Below, piece after piece: positions 35,675 through 44,268 of a stretch of 64,000 nt of DNA. Source of the stretch: Bin87 sp965115825 (GTDB taxonomy: Bacteria; Chloroflexota; Dehalococcoidia; Lucifugimonadales; UBA3495); contig OZ220464.1 in NCBI GenBank assembly GCA_965115825.1, forward strand, positions 434,001 to 498,000, in the 5' to 3' direction. Below the pieces are notes generated by a model. That model saw only the letters and a list, made by a program, of their open reading frames with translations. It searched no databases and was not told the DNA's origin. The first letter of the stretch is position 1. Each line of letters opens with the position of its first letter. The position numbers were made by a program, and so were the translations under genes.

Positions 35675-36673
35675 ATGCCAGACGCTACCGGAATTCTTGT
35701 CTTCGGCGACGCCCCCCAGGGCGCCCTCGCCCTCACCGCTCAGGAACTGCTGACCGCCGGACGCTCCCTTGCCGATACCCTCGACCAGGAACTTTCCATC
35801 GCGCTCATCGGCGCCGACCTGGCCGACGCCCCCCGGCAGGCCATCGCCCACGGCGCCGATAAAGCCTACGCCGTCACCAATCCCGCCTTGGCAGACTACC
35901 ATCCCGACCTCTACCTCTCGGCCATGCAGACCCTTGCCGCCGAAACCAACCCCGGCATCATCCTCATCTCCCGCAACAACGAAGGCCGCGAACTGGCCCC
36001 GCGCTTGGCTTTCCGCCTCGGCGTCGGTTTAGCCCAGGACTGCCTGGAAGTATCCGCCGACCCCGCAACCGGTCGCCTCCTCGCCAATCGCCCCGTCTAT
36101 GGCGGCAGCGCCGTTGCCGTAGTCAGCTGTAGCCAAACCCCTCAGATTGCCGCCATCCGTCCCAAAACCTACGAACCCTTGGACGCCGACGTCTCCCGCA
36201 CCGGCCAGACAGTTGCTTTCCCCGTGGAAATCGACCCTTCTGCCGCCAAAACCCGCGTTATCGAAGTAGTCAGGGAAGAAGCCGAAGGAATCAAACTGGA
36301 AGATGCCCGCATCGTAGTCTCCGGTGGGCGCGGCCTCGGCGGCCCCGAACCCTTCGCTCACTTGGAAGAACTGGCCAACCTCCTGGGCGGCGCCGTGGGC
36401 GCATCCCGCGCCGCCGTGGATTCCGGCTGGGTGCCGGCCAATTATCAGGTCGGCTTGACCGGCAAAACCATCACCCCGGACTTGTACATCACCATCGCCA
36501 TCTCCGGCGCCAGCCAGCACATGGCGGGTTGCAGCGGCTCCAAAGCCATTGTCGCCATCAACAAGGACGGCGACGCCAACATCTTCAAAGACGCCCGCTA
36601 CGGCATCGTCGGCGACTGGGAGCGCGTCCTGCCTGCCCTCACCGAAACCGTCCGGGAACTCACCCAATCGTAA
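35675..36673 (+). CDS. etfA: Electron transfer flavoprotein alpha subunit
   Basis: 332 residues. N-terminal domain includes SIALIGADLADAPRQAI and LISRNNEGRELAPRLAFRLG. The C-terminal FAD domain is well conserved: VSGGRGLGGPEPF, GASRAAVDSGWVP, QVGLTGKTITPDLYI, GISGASQH reading AISGASQHMAG, and AINKDGDANIF. It follows etfB in an operon and precedes a DUF1330-like gene on the same strand. Confidence 0.94.
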   Translation: MPDATGILVFGDAPQGALALTAQELLTAGRSLADTLDQELSIALIGADLADAPRQAIAHGADKAYAVTNPALADYHPDLYLSAMQTLAAETNPGIILISRNNEGRELAPRLAFRLGVGLAQDCLEVSADPATGRLLANRPVYGGSAVAVVSCSQTPQIAAIRPKTYEPLDADVSRTGQTVAFPVEIDPSAAKTRVIEVVREEAEGIKLEDARIVVSGGRGLGGPEPFAHLEELANLLGGAVGASRAAVDSGWVPANYQVGLTGKTITPDLYITIAISGASQHMAGCSGSKAIVAINKDGDANIFKDARYGIVGDWERVLPALTETVRELTQS

Positions 36674-36701
36674 ATCCAGGGTCGTAAATTAGGGGAACCT
36701 C

Positions 36702-36989
36702 ATGGCCGCTTACATCATCGCCACCATTGAAGTCACCGACCCGGAAAAGTTCGAGCTGTACCGCGAACAGGTGCCCGCAACCATCGCAAAGCACGGCGGA
36801 CGCTACCTCGTGCGCGGCGGCGAAGTGAAGGTAGTCGAAGGCGACCGGCCGGCTCAGCGCACTGTCGTGCTCGAGTTTGACACCCTGGAAAAGGCCAAAG
36901 GCTGGTACTTCTCCGACGACTACGCCAAGCCGAAAGAACTCCGCATTCGTTCCACCGTCTCCAACGTCATGATTGTGGAAGGGGTCTGA
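36702..36989 (+). CDS. DUF1330 family protein
   Basis: 95 residues with a ferredoxin-like dimeric alpha-beta barrel pattern: AAYIIATIEVTDPEKFELYR, HGGRYLVRGGEVKVVEGD, then VVLEFDTLEKAKGWYFSDDY. GGRYLVRGG is the usual DUF1330 signature. Function unknown. It lies 28 bp after etfA and could share its transcript. Confidence 0.85.
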   Translation: MAAYIIATIEVTDPEKFELYREQVPATIAKHGGRYLVRGGEVKVVEGDRPAQRTVVLEFDTLEKAKGWYFSDDYAKPKELRIRSTVSNVMIVEGV

Positions 36990-36992
36990 CCG

Positions 36993-37442
36993 CTACCCTT
37001 CAAAATCCACGCCCACACCCACGATTTCCACCTGCATCGCGCGAATATCCGGCGCCCCGGGGTCAAAGGTCACGCCCACCACCACATTGATGCCCCGGCC
37101 GACCTCCGGGCTGCCGGGTATCTCAAAACTGGCGTCCAGGTTATCGCCCTTAATCGCCATCCCCAAGTGCTCGGCGATGATTTTCTCCCCGTCGTACACC
37201 AGCACCTCCGCCACATTGGCGTGAGAACGGGCTCGGAACGCCACCGAAACCGATTCCGCCTTTGTGCGGCTCCCGTTCCGCACCGTAGGCGTCGGGATGG
37301 CGAAGTGCAGCCAGGTGTTCTGCCCCTCGTTACCCTCAATGCGCGCGAAAGGCCCGCAGTGCCGCACCGAGGTAATGCGATTAAGGTACTCCCCCGTCAT
37401 CGCGGAACCGTGTACCCAGGATGTGAATTTCTGGCCTGCCAT
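36993..37442 (-). CDS. Conserved hypothetical protein (possibly DUF6623-like)
   Basis: 149 residues, beta-rich: TSWVHGSAMTGEYLNRI, FARIEGNEGQNTWLHFAIPT, and VEIVGVGVDF at the end. No signal peptide or catalytic motif is seen. The Trp-His pattern (SWVHG and WLHFAIPTP) recalls an uncharacterised family sometimes labelled DUF6623, recalled only weakly. Convergent with the DUF1330 gene, 3 bp apart. Confidence 0.6.
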   Translation of the reverse strand: MAGQKFTSWVHGSAMTGEYLNRITSVRHCGPFARIEGNEGQNTWLHFAIPTPTVRNGSRTKAESVSVAFRARSHANVAEVLVYDGEKIIAEHLGMAIKGDNLDASFEIPGSPEVGRGINVVVGVTFDPGAPDIRAMQVEIVGVGVDFEG

Positions 37443-37517
37443 ATTTAAAACCTCCTGCCCAAGGCCCGACGCCTTGCCGCATCATGGTGTATCGGACGTT
37501 GCCCTTGCCGCGCAAGG

Positions 37518-38684
37518 TTACAGCCCGCGCACCATCGCGTCCAGACGTTCCAGCGCCTTGCTGATGTTCTCCGGGCTGTTCGCATAAGACAGCCTCACGT
37601 ACCCTTCTCCGAACTCGCCGAACGCCGCCCCCGACAGCAGCGCTACCCCGGCCTCCCGCATCGCCCGGTCTTCAAATTCGGCGCTGCTCAGCCCCGTCCC
37701 CTTGATGCTGGGAAAGGCGTAAAACGCCCCCTCTGGCTCCGGGCAGTTAATGCCGGGAATCGACTGCAACCCGTCAGCGATAAGACGCCGTCTCCGCCCG
37801 AACTCGGCCGCCATCTCCTGCACCGCGTCCTGCGGCCCGTCCAACGCCGCCACGCCCGCCATCTGGCTGAACGACGCAGCGCACGACACGCTGTTGGTCG
37901 CCAGCCGGGTCACGTGCGGCGCCAGCTCTTCCGGCACTATCCCGTAGCCCAGCCGCCAGCCCGTCATGGCGTAACTCTTGGAAAATCCGTCCAGGATAAT
38001 GGTGCGCTTTTCCATCCCCGGCAAGGCCGCTATGCTGTGGTGTTCGCCGGAGTACAGAATATCCTTGTAGATTTCGTCCGACATCACATACATATCCGGA
38101 TGGCCGCGCACTGCCTCCGCAATAACTTCCAGCTCCTCACGGGTCAAGGCGGAACCGCACGGGTTCTCCGGCGAGTTGATGATGAGCAGCCGCGTATTCT
38201 CGTTCACCATCTCCGGCAGCTTGCTCAAGTCCGGATGGTAGGCCCGCTCTTCCAACAACTGCATCGGCACTGCTTTGGCGCCGCTGAACTCAATCATGGA
38301 CTCGTAGATGGGAAAGCCGGGGTTCGGATAGATGACCTCCGCGCCCGCTTCGCCCAGGGCCAGCAAAACGTAGAACATTATCGGCTTGGCCCCCGGCGTA
38401 ACCACCACTTGCTCCCAGTCGGTGTTAATGCCCCGCACTTCCCGGCTGTTGCGCGCCACCGCCTGCCGCAGCTCCGGCAGCCCCGGCGTAGGCCCATAGT
38501 GGGTATAGCCATCCTGGAGAGCCTTTACGCCCGCCTGGACAATATGCTCCGGAGTTTCAAAATCCGGCTCGCCAATTTCCAGGTGAACGATCTCCCGCCC
38601 CTGCGCTTCCAAAGCCCGCGCTTTGGCCAGCACCTCAAAGGCAGACTCGGTTCCCAAGCGGCTCATACGGGTGGCGACAGTCAT
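37518..38684 (-). CDS. PLP-dependent aspartate/aromatic aminotransferase (class I)
   Basis: 388 residues from the ATG at 38684 (GAGGA nine bases upstream). EIVHLEIGEPDFETPEHI, HYGPTPGLPELRQAVA, INSPENPCGSAL and DEIYKDILYSGEHHS are fold type I landmarks, and DGFSKSYAMTGWRLGY holds the PLP Lys. The family moves amino groups between aspartate or aromatic amino acids and 2-oxo acids; specificity cannot be read. Monocistronic and divergent from the nitroreductase. Confidence 0.9.
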   Translation of the reverse strand: MTVATRMSRLGTESAFEVLAKARALEAQGREIVHLEIGEPDFETPEHIVQAGVKALQDGYTHYGPTPGLPELRQAVARNSREVRGINTDWEQVVVTPGAKPIMFYVLLALGEAGAEVIYPNPGFPIYESMIEFSGAKAVPMQLLEERAYHPDLSKLPEMVNENTRLLIINSPENPCGSALTREELEVIAEAVRGHPDMYVMSDEIYKDILYSGEHHSIAALPGMEKRTIILDGFSKSYAMTGWRLGYGIVPEELAPHVTRLATNSVSCAASFSQMAGVAALDGPQDAVQEMAAEFGRRRRLIADGLQSIPGINCPEPEGAFYAFPSIKGTGLSSAEFEDRAMREAGVALLSGAAFGEFGEGYVRLSYANSPENISKALERLDAMVRGL

Positions 38685-38861
38685 AACGTAGCATCCTCGA
38701 TAGGGCAAAGTATGGCAGGTTCAGGCTTAAGCCTCACCGCCAGATTACCACTTTTTGCGTAATTTGGCACAATGTCGCCATGCCTGAGCGAAGCCGACTT
38801 ATAACGCTGCAATCCCGGTGATATGATGTGCTTGCACGCTATTGAGGAGATGCCAACCGCC

Positions 38862-39518
38862 ATGCCAGTTGTCCACCATCTGCCGCCCGATGAACTGCTG
38901 ACCACTACCCGCGCCGTCCGCAAGCGCCTGGATTTCGACCGCCCCGTTCCCGATGACGTTATCCGCGAGTGCCTCGCCGTAGCCCAGCAGGCCCCTACCG
39001 CCAGCAACCGCCAGAACTGGCGCTTCATGGTCGTCACCGATGCCGACCAACGCCTGGCCCTGGCCGAACTCTACCGCCGCGGCTGGCGGCAATATACTCA
39101 GTCCCCCACGGCCGCAACGAACCTCCAATACGCCGACCCTGTCCGCGCTGCCGTGCAGGAAAGGGTCGGCGAGTCCGCCCAGTATCTGGCCGACAACCTG
39201 CATCGCTCCCCCGTAATGGTAATCCCCTGCATCGTCGGACGCACCGACTCCGCGCCCGTCCTGGCGCAGAGCGCCCAGTGGGGAACCATCATGCCGGCGG
39301 CCTGGAGCCTGATGCTGGCCGCCCGGGCCCGCGGCCTCGGCTCCGTCTTCACCTGCATCCACCTGATGTATGAAGAGCAGGCCGCCGAGGTTCTAGGCAT
39401 ACCTTACTCCCAGGTCATGCAGGCCGGATTGATACCATTGGCCTACACGCTCGGCGACCTCTTCCGTCCGGCGCATCGGGAACCCCTGGAAGGCATCGTG
39501 CGCTGGAACCGCTGGTAG
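38862..39518 (+). CDS. Nitroreductase-family FMN oxidoreductase
   Basis: About 218 residues from the ATG at 38862 (GAGGAG 12 bases upstream; further ATGs at 38823 and 38850 fit the ribosome site less well). TTTRAVRKRLDFDRPVPDDV and AQQAPTASNRQNWRFMVVTD form the FMN-binding start, AWSLMLAARARGLGSVFT the middle helix, and AGLIPLAYTLGD near the end is the family closing motif. Reduces nitro or quinone-like compounds; physiological substrate unknown. Confidence 0.87.
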   Translation: MPVVHHLPPDELLTTTRAVRKRLDFDRPVPDDVIRECLAVAQQAPTASNRQNWRFMVVTDADQRLALAELYRRGWRQYTQSPTAATNLQYADPVRAAVQERVGESAQYLADNLHRSPVMVIPCIVGRTDSAPVLAQSAQWGTIMPAAWSLMLAARARGLGSVFTCIHLMYEEQAAEVLGIPYSQVMQAGLIPLAYTLGDLFRPAHREPLEGIVRWNRW

Positions 39519-39593
39519 CCTCTCAATATGCTGGTAGAATAGGCCGGCGCCGCTGCTGACGGCCTGGCGCGTCCGGCTACACCGGGAGGGAAC

Positions 39594-40289
39594 ATGATTA
39601 GCATCTTCAAACGTCGGCGACGCGACTCCGACGACAACGCTCTTGCCGATGGGCGCGACCGCCCCAGGCAGGCCCCACAACAGTTCAACCCCATACCCTG
39701 CCTGGACGGACTGGTCTGGATTGAGGACGGCTGCCTGCACAAATCCGGCATCGACACCAACCAATCTTTACGCCTGCCCCTCAACGACGTTTCGGACATT
39801 ATCGCCGATTGGGATTTCTTCAAGGAAAACCCCACGCGGGCCGAAACCAAGATAATGGTGCAGGGGCCAATGGGCCTGGTGCGCGCCAGCTTCGGAACCT
39901 TACAGTACTCCGGTATGATTAGCCTGATTGCCCACCTCCACCATGTCTATACCGAAGAAACTACCACCGAGCTGGGAGACGTCCCCACCGAAGCCCCGGA
40001 GATGGTCGGCCCCTTCCAGTGCCGGCGCGGAATGATGTGGGCCGACCCTGATTTCGTCTATCTCGGCAAGTCCGTCTCCGCCGACTCCGCCCGCGTCCCC
40101 ATGGCCACCATCGACGGCGTCAAGGCGCACTGGGACCGTTCCATCGTCAGCAACGGGCGGCGTATCCGCCTCGACGTGTTCAGCCGACTGGGCGGCCTCA
40201 TGGGGTCGGAGTTCTCGGTGAAACAAGCCTCCGGCGTATTCACCTTGGTCAACTATGTGAACCAGCTCCGCACCCAGCCTGTTCAGTAG
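39594..40289 (+). CDS. Hypothetical protein with two similar halves (PH-like repeats?)
   Basis: 231 residues after a GGGAGG ribosome site. A basic start (MISIFKRRRRD) leads into two segments that look alike: LDGLVWIEDGCLHKSGID with LPLNDVSDIIADWDFF and LIAHLHHVY, then CRRGMMWADPDFVYLGKS with VPMATIDGVKAHWDRS and LVNYVNQL. Strand patterning followed by a final helix suggests tandem PH-like domains. No signal peptide. I do not recognise the family. It lies ahead of argG on the same strand with a 92-bp gap. Confidence 0.55.
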   Translation: MISIFKRRRRDSDDNALADGRDRPRQAPQQFNPIPCLDGLVWIEDGCLHKSGIDTNQSLRLPLNDVSDIIADWDFFKENPTRAETKIMVQGPMGLVRASFGTLQYSGMISLIAHLHHVYTEETTTELGDVPTEAPEMVGPFQCRRGMMWADPDFVYLGKSVSADSARVPMATIDGVKAHWDRSIVSNGRRIRLDVFSRLGGLMGSEFSVKQASGVFTLVNYVNQLRTQPVQ

Positions 40290-40381
40290 CCGCCGGCCGC
40301 AGCTGCGCGGCAGCCCATTAAATCACCGCATCACCGTCATCAGTTGCGGCGCCACCGTCATGAAAAGGAGTGAACCGCCCA

Positions 40382-41569
40382 ATGCCCCGTAAAAAAATCG
40401 TCCTCGCTTACTCCGGCGGCCTCGACACCTCCGTAGCCGTCCCCTGGTTGCAGGAAAACTACAACGCCGACGTAATCACCTGCACCATCGACCTGGGTAT
40501 GGTTGATCTGGAAACCATCCGACAGCGCGCCTACGCCGTCGGCGCCTCGGAGGCCGTTACCGTGGACGCCCGCGAAACCCTGGTCAACGAGTTCCTCTGG
40601 CCCGCCCTCCGCGCCGGCGCGATTTACGAAGGACAGTACCCCCTCGCTACCGCCCTGGGCCGCCCTCTCATCGCCCGCTGCCTCGCCGACGTAGCCCGCG
40701 AACACAACGCCGACGCCGTAGCCCACGGCTGCACTGGCAAAGGCAATGACCAGGTGCGCATTGAGGTCGGCGTTTCCACCCTCGCCCCCGGCGTAGAACT
40801 CATCGCGCCTATACGCGAATGGGGTATGAACCGCGAGGACGAAGTGGAGTACGCCCGCCGGCGCAGCCTCCCCATCGCTCCCTCCAACAGCAAATACAGC
40901 ACCGACGAAAACCTCTGGGGCCGCAGCGCCGAGGCCGGCGAACTGGAAGACCCCTGGAACGAACCCCCCGAAGACGCTTACGAGTGGACTGCCAGCCCTA
41001 CCGCCGCCCCCGACCGGCCCGCCTACGTCGAGGTTCTGTTTCAAGAGGGCATACCCACGGCGGTTGACGGCGAAGCCATGGCCGGAGTCGCCCTCATCAG
41101 CCACCTCAACGCGCTAGCCGGCGCCCACGGCATCGGCCGTATCGACCACCTGGAGAACCGACTGGTCGGCATCAAAAGCCGCGAGGTGTACGAGTCCCCC
41201 GCCGCCGTCCTGCTCCACGCTGCGCATCGCGCCTTGGAGACCATGACCCTCTCCCGCGAGCAAAGCCGCTTCAAAGAGCGCATCGCCCAGGAGTACGCCG
41301 AGCTGGTCTATAACGGCCTGTGGTACACTGCCCACCGGCGCGACCTGGACGCCTACGTGGACAGCACGCAGCGCCATGTAACCGGCAGCGTCCGCCTGCG
41401 CCTTCACAAAGGCTCCTGCGTGGTGGTAGGCCGCGCCGCCGACCGCCCGCTCTACGACTACGGCCTCGCCACCTACGACCGCGCCGACGAGTTCGACCAC
41501 ACGGCGGCGAAAGGCTTCATCGACATTTACGGCCTACCCTCCCGAACTCAACGCCGCCGCCAGGGTTAG
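40382..41569 (+). CDS. argG: Argininosuccinate synthase
   Basis: 395 residues from the ATG at 40382 (AAAAGGAG 12 bases upstream; the GTG at 40370 abuts the ribosome site). The N-type ATP pyrophosphatase loop is IVLAYSGGLDTSVAVPWL. VAHGCTGKGNDQVRIEV, APIREWGMNRE, NLWGRSAEAGELEDPW and GIKSREVYESPAAVLLHAAH are family signatures. It condenses citrulline and aspartate. The argD-like gene is convergent, 6 bp away; argH is not in the window. Confidence 0.96.
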   Translation: MPRKKIVLAYSGGLDTSVAVPWLQENYNADVITCTIDLGMVDLETIRQRAYAVGASEAVTVDARETLVNEFLWPALRAGAIYEGQYPLATALGRPLIARCLADVAREHNADAVAHGCTGKGNDQVRIEVGVSTLAPGVELIAPIREWGMNREDEVEYARRRSLPIAPSNSKYSTDENLWGRSAEAGELEDPWNEPPEDAYEWTASPTAAPDRPAYVEVLFQEGIPTAVDGEAMAGVALISHLNALAGAHGIGRIDHLENRLVGIKSREVYESPAAVLLHAAHRALETMTLSREQSRFKERIAQEYAELVYNGLWYTAHRRDLDAYVDSTQRHVTGSVRLRLHKGSCVVVGRAADRPLYDYGLATYDRADEFDHTAAKGFIDIYGLPSRTQRRRQG

Positions 41570-41575
41570 CAACTC

Positions 41576-42766
41576 TTACAAACTCCCCAGCGCCGCGTCC
41601 AGACGGCCCACTCCCTCGTCAATCTCCGCCTCCGTGATGTTCAGCGCCGGCATGATGCGCACCGCATTGGGCCGCACCCCGTTGAGCAGTACCCCGGCCG
41701 CTTCCGCGCTGTCCATCACCTGGGGCATTATGTCGCTGTCAAATTGCACCGCGGCCAGCAACCCCTTGCACCGGATTTCGTTAACAAACCCGTACTTCGC
41801 CTTCAACTCGTTGAGCCGGTCTAGCAGCGCGACCTCCATCCGCTTCACGTTGCCCAGCACGTCGTTCTCCAGCAGGTAACGCGTCCCCGCGGCGGCGGCG
41901 GCGGTAGTCAGCGCGTTGCCTCCGAATGTGCTGCCGTGGTCGCCGTACGTCAGCGCCATTGCCGACTCCTTGGACAAAAATGCGCCGATGGGCACCCCGT
42001 AGCCCAGCCCTTTGGCCAGTATCATCACGTCCGGCTCAACGTCGTACTCCTGATGCCCGAACAGGCTGCCCAGCCGCCCCATGCCCGTCTGCACCTCGTC
42101 CAGTATCAGCAGGATGTCGTTCCGGTCGCACCAGGCCCGCAGTCGCTGGAAATAGTCGGCGTCGGGAATGTTCACTCCGCCTTCGCCTTGCACCGGCTCC
42201 ACCATAACGGCCACGGTGTTCTCCGTGGTGGCGTTCATCACCGCCTCCACATCGTTAAAGTCAACGTAGGTGAACCCCTCCGGAATCGGCTCAAACAGCT
42301 CATGATAGTGCGGCTGCCCGGTGGCGGCCACGGCGTTCATCGTCCGCCCGTGGAACGAGTTGAACGCCGTAATGACCTCGTAGGCTCCGTTCTTGTGCAG
42401 CTTGCCATAGCGACGGGCCAGCTTCAGCGCCCCCTCCACCGCCTCCGCCCCGCTGTTGCAGAAAAACACCCGGTCCATGCAGGAGTTTTCAATCAGCATC
42501 TCGGCGATGTCCAGCTGCGGCAGCGTGTAGAACTGGTTGGACGTCTGAATTAGCGTCGCCGCCTGCTGCACGATGGCATCCACCACCACCGGAGGGCAGT
42601 GGCCCAGGTTGTCCACGGCCCAGCCGGCCACAAAGTCAATGTACTCCTTGCCGTCGGCGTCCCACACCCGGGAGCCTTCCCCCCGCACGATGACCACTGG
42701 CCGGCGGCGCACCGTCTGGGCGTAGTATTTCTGCTCAATAGCGATGTATTCGGCGTTGCTGGGCAT
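41576..42766 (-). CDS. Acetylornithine/succinyl-DAP aminotransferase-like enzyme
   Basis: 396 residues from the ATG at 42766. DADGKEYIDFVAGWAVDNLG, VFFCNSGAEAVEGALKLARR, FNSFHGRTMNAVAATGQP, LILDEVQTGMGRLGSLF and the PLP Lys in ILAKGLGYGVPIGAFLSKE mark a class III aminotransferase. The closeness to ArgD and its position beside argG favour arginine biosynthesis (argD), but GABA or lysine-pathway aminotransferases share these motifs. Confidence 0.85.
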   Translation of the reverse strand: MPSNAEYIAIEQKYYAQTVRRRPVVIVRGEGSRVWDADGKEYIDFVAGWAVDNLGHCPPVVVDAIVQQAATLIQTSNQFYTLPQLDIAEMLIENSCMDRVFFCNSGAEAVEGALKLARRYGKLHKNGAYEVITAFNSFHGRTMNAVAATGQPHYHELFEPIPEGFTYVDFNDVEAVMNATTENTVAVMVEPVQGEGGVNIPDADYFQRLRAWCDRNDILLILDEVQTGMGRLGSLFGHQEYDVEPDVMILAKGLGYGVPIGAFLSKESAMALTYGDHGSTFGGNALTTAAAAAGTRYLLENDVLGNVKRMEVALLDRLNELKAKYGFVNEIRCKGLLAAVQFDSDIMPQVMDSAEAAGVLLNGVRPNAVRIMPALNITEAEIDEGVGRLDAALGSL

Positions 42767-42960
42767 GATCCTCTGCTCCCTGTCGGTATGTTGCGTTGAC
42801 CGCCGGACCCCGGCCTCTGCCGCCCGGCGCGCGCCCATTATACGCCTAACCCCGGCTTAACGCCCTACGCGGGCAGCGCCGACTTAAAAACTACGGGAGC
42901 CTGCCCAACCCTGACAACCCATTGACAACCAAAGCGGTTGCCGATTCTAACCATCCCCCG

Positions 42961-44010
42961 CTAACCGCCCGTCAGCGCCGGTATAATCCGCTCTCCGAAC
43001 GCCTGCACCTCCGCCTCCGGCGGCGCAAACGTCAAGCATGGCATCAGGTACAGCTGCCTCACCCCGTGCCGCGCCATCTCCCTGATGCGTTCCGTGCAGC
43101 GCTCCGCTGTGCCAATCAGCCCCAGCGCATCGCACAGCTGCGCGTTCACGTCGTCCGACACGAACCCCGTCAGCTCAATCGCCTCCTCCCAGTTCGGCGC
43201 GTGTCCCAGGTCGGGATAAACCTCCCGCACGGCCTGCGGAATTTCATACTCCGGCATCTCAATATCCGAGTACGGCAGCCAGTTCGGCCCGCCCCACAGC
43301 AGCGCCCAGTGCGCCGACACCGGCCGCGCCAGCCGCTGCGCCTCCTCAGTGCTGTCCGCCACGCACGTCCGCACCGCAAACATCACATCCAGGTCGTCCA
43401 GACTTCGCCCGCTGCGTTTCGCCCCGATTTCCAGATGCTCCAAAGCCTTCCCCACAATTCCCGGCGTATAGCCCACCAGCGCCAGCGCGCCGTCCGCCAC
43501 CTCGCCCGCCAGTTCCAGCGACCGCGGCCCCGACGCCGCCATCAGAACCGGTACGCCGGCCCCGCCGTCGCTACCCGCAAAATCCAGACGATTCATCATC
43601 CCGCCGTAATCCACTGATTCCCCGGCCAGCAGCGCTTTCACCTCCACGATGCACCTCCGCATCTCCCGCAGCGTCGCCGGTCTCCTCCCGATGGTGCTCG
43701 CCGACGTGTATCCCGTGCCGATGATGAACTTCGTCCGACCCGGCGCAATCTCCGCCACCGTCTGCGCCGCCCCCGCCAGCACCGATGGAATCCTCCCGAA
43801 GGGATTGGTCACCGCCGGAAACAGATTCAGCCGGCTGGTTGCGTTGGCCGCCAGCCCCATCGTCACAAACGTGTCCCGACAAATCATCTGGCTGTCCAGA
43901 ATCCCCGCCCCGTCAAACCCCGCCTCCTCAATACTCCTAATCAGCCCCAGCAGCTCCGGCATCGGCGACGTTCCCGGAACCCGCATTGCTATCTTAATCG
44001 CATCGCCCAT
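42961..44010 (-). CDS. LLM-class flavin/F420-dependent oxidoreductase
   Basis: 349 residues. The ATG at 44010 has GGAGG eight bases before it; a longer frame to 44037 does not. TIM-barrel landmarks: IRSIEEAGFDGAGILDSQM, NPFGRIPSVLAGAAQTVAE, GRTKFIIGTGYTS, VPVLMAASGPRSLELAGEVA and DGALALVGYTP. Resembles the 5,10-methylene-H4MPT reductase-like subgroup. Substrate and flavin (FMN or F420) unknown. A second LLM protein ends at 656. Confidence 0.88.
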   Translation of the reverse strand: MGDAIKIAMRVPGTSPMPELLGLIRSIEEAGFDGAGILDSQMICRDTFVTMGLAANATSRLNLFPAVTNPFGRIPSVLAGAAQTVAEIAPGRTKFIIGTGYTSASTIGRRPATLREMRRCIVEVKALLAGESVDYGGMMNRLDFAGSDGGAGVPVLMAASGPRSLELAGEVADGALALVGYTPGIVGKALEHLEIGAKRSGRSLDDLDVMFAVRTCVADSTEEAQRLARPVSAHWALLWGGPNWLPYSDIEMPEYEIPQAVREVYPDLGHAPNWEEAIELTGFVSDDVNAQLCDALGLIGTAERCTERIREMARHGVRQLYLMPCLTFAPPEAEVQAFGERIIPALTGG

Positions 44011-44132
44011 AACGGTTGCCTCCACTTGCTTTCCCAACGTAGCCCCATCCTACCACGCCATCCCACCGGCGTCCCAGCCTCAGCATCCTACGCCATTCCC
44101 CCTGGCCCAAGGCCAAACCCCCAAGCAACCCC

Positions 44133-44167
44133 CATCCTGAAATTCCGTAAATCCCGATTCTGACAAC
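44133..44167. repeat. Dispersed repeat, shortened copy
   Basis: About 35 bp, lacking the middle CCCAAAAT word, ending GATTCTGACAAC. Its CTGACA is the -35 of the promoter that follows. Confidence 0.75.
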
Positions 44168-44188
44168 AACCCTCATTTATGCTAAAAT
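44160..44188 (+). promoter_or_regulatory. Promoter of surface protein gene 2
   Basis: CTGACA (44160-44165), 17 bases, TAAAAT (44183-44188) with extended TGC. This is identical in layout to gene 1's promoter, and the leader that follows is also conserved (CTTGACCG, AGCCCCGGCC, ATATGGCAGGCAAAG). Confidence 0.7.
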
Positions 44189-44268
44189 CCCCACCCGCGG
44201 CATCCTTGACCGGAACTAGCCCCGGCCCAACGCCGTAACCTATCTTAGCGCAGTATTAGAGGCTCAAT

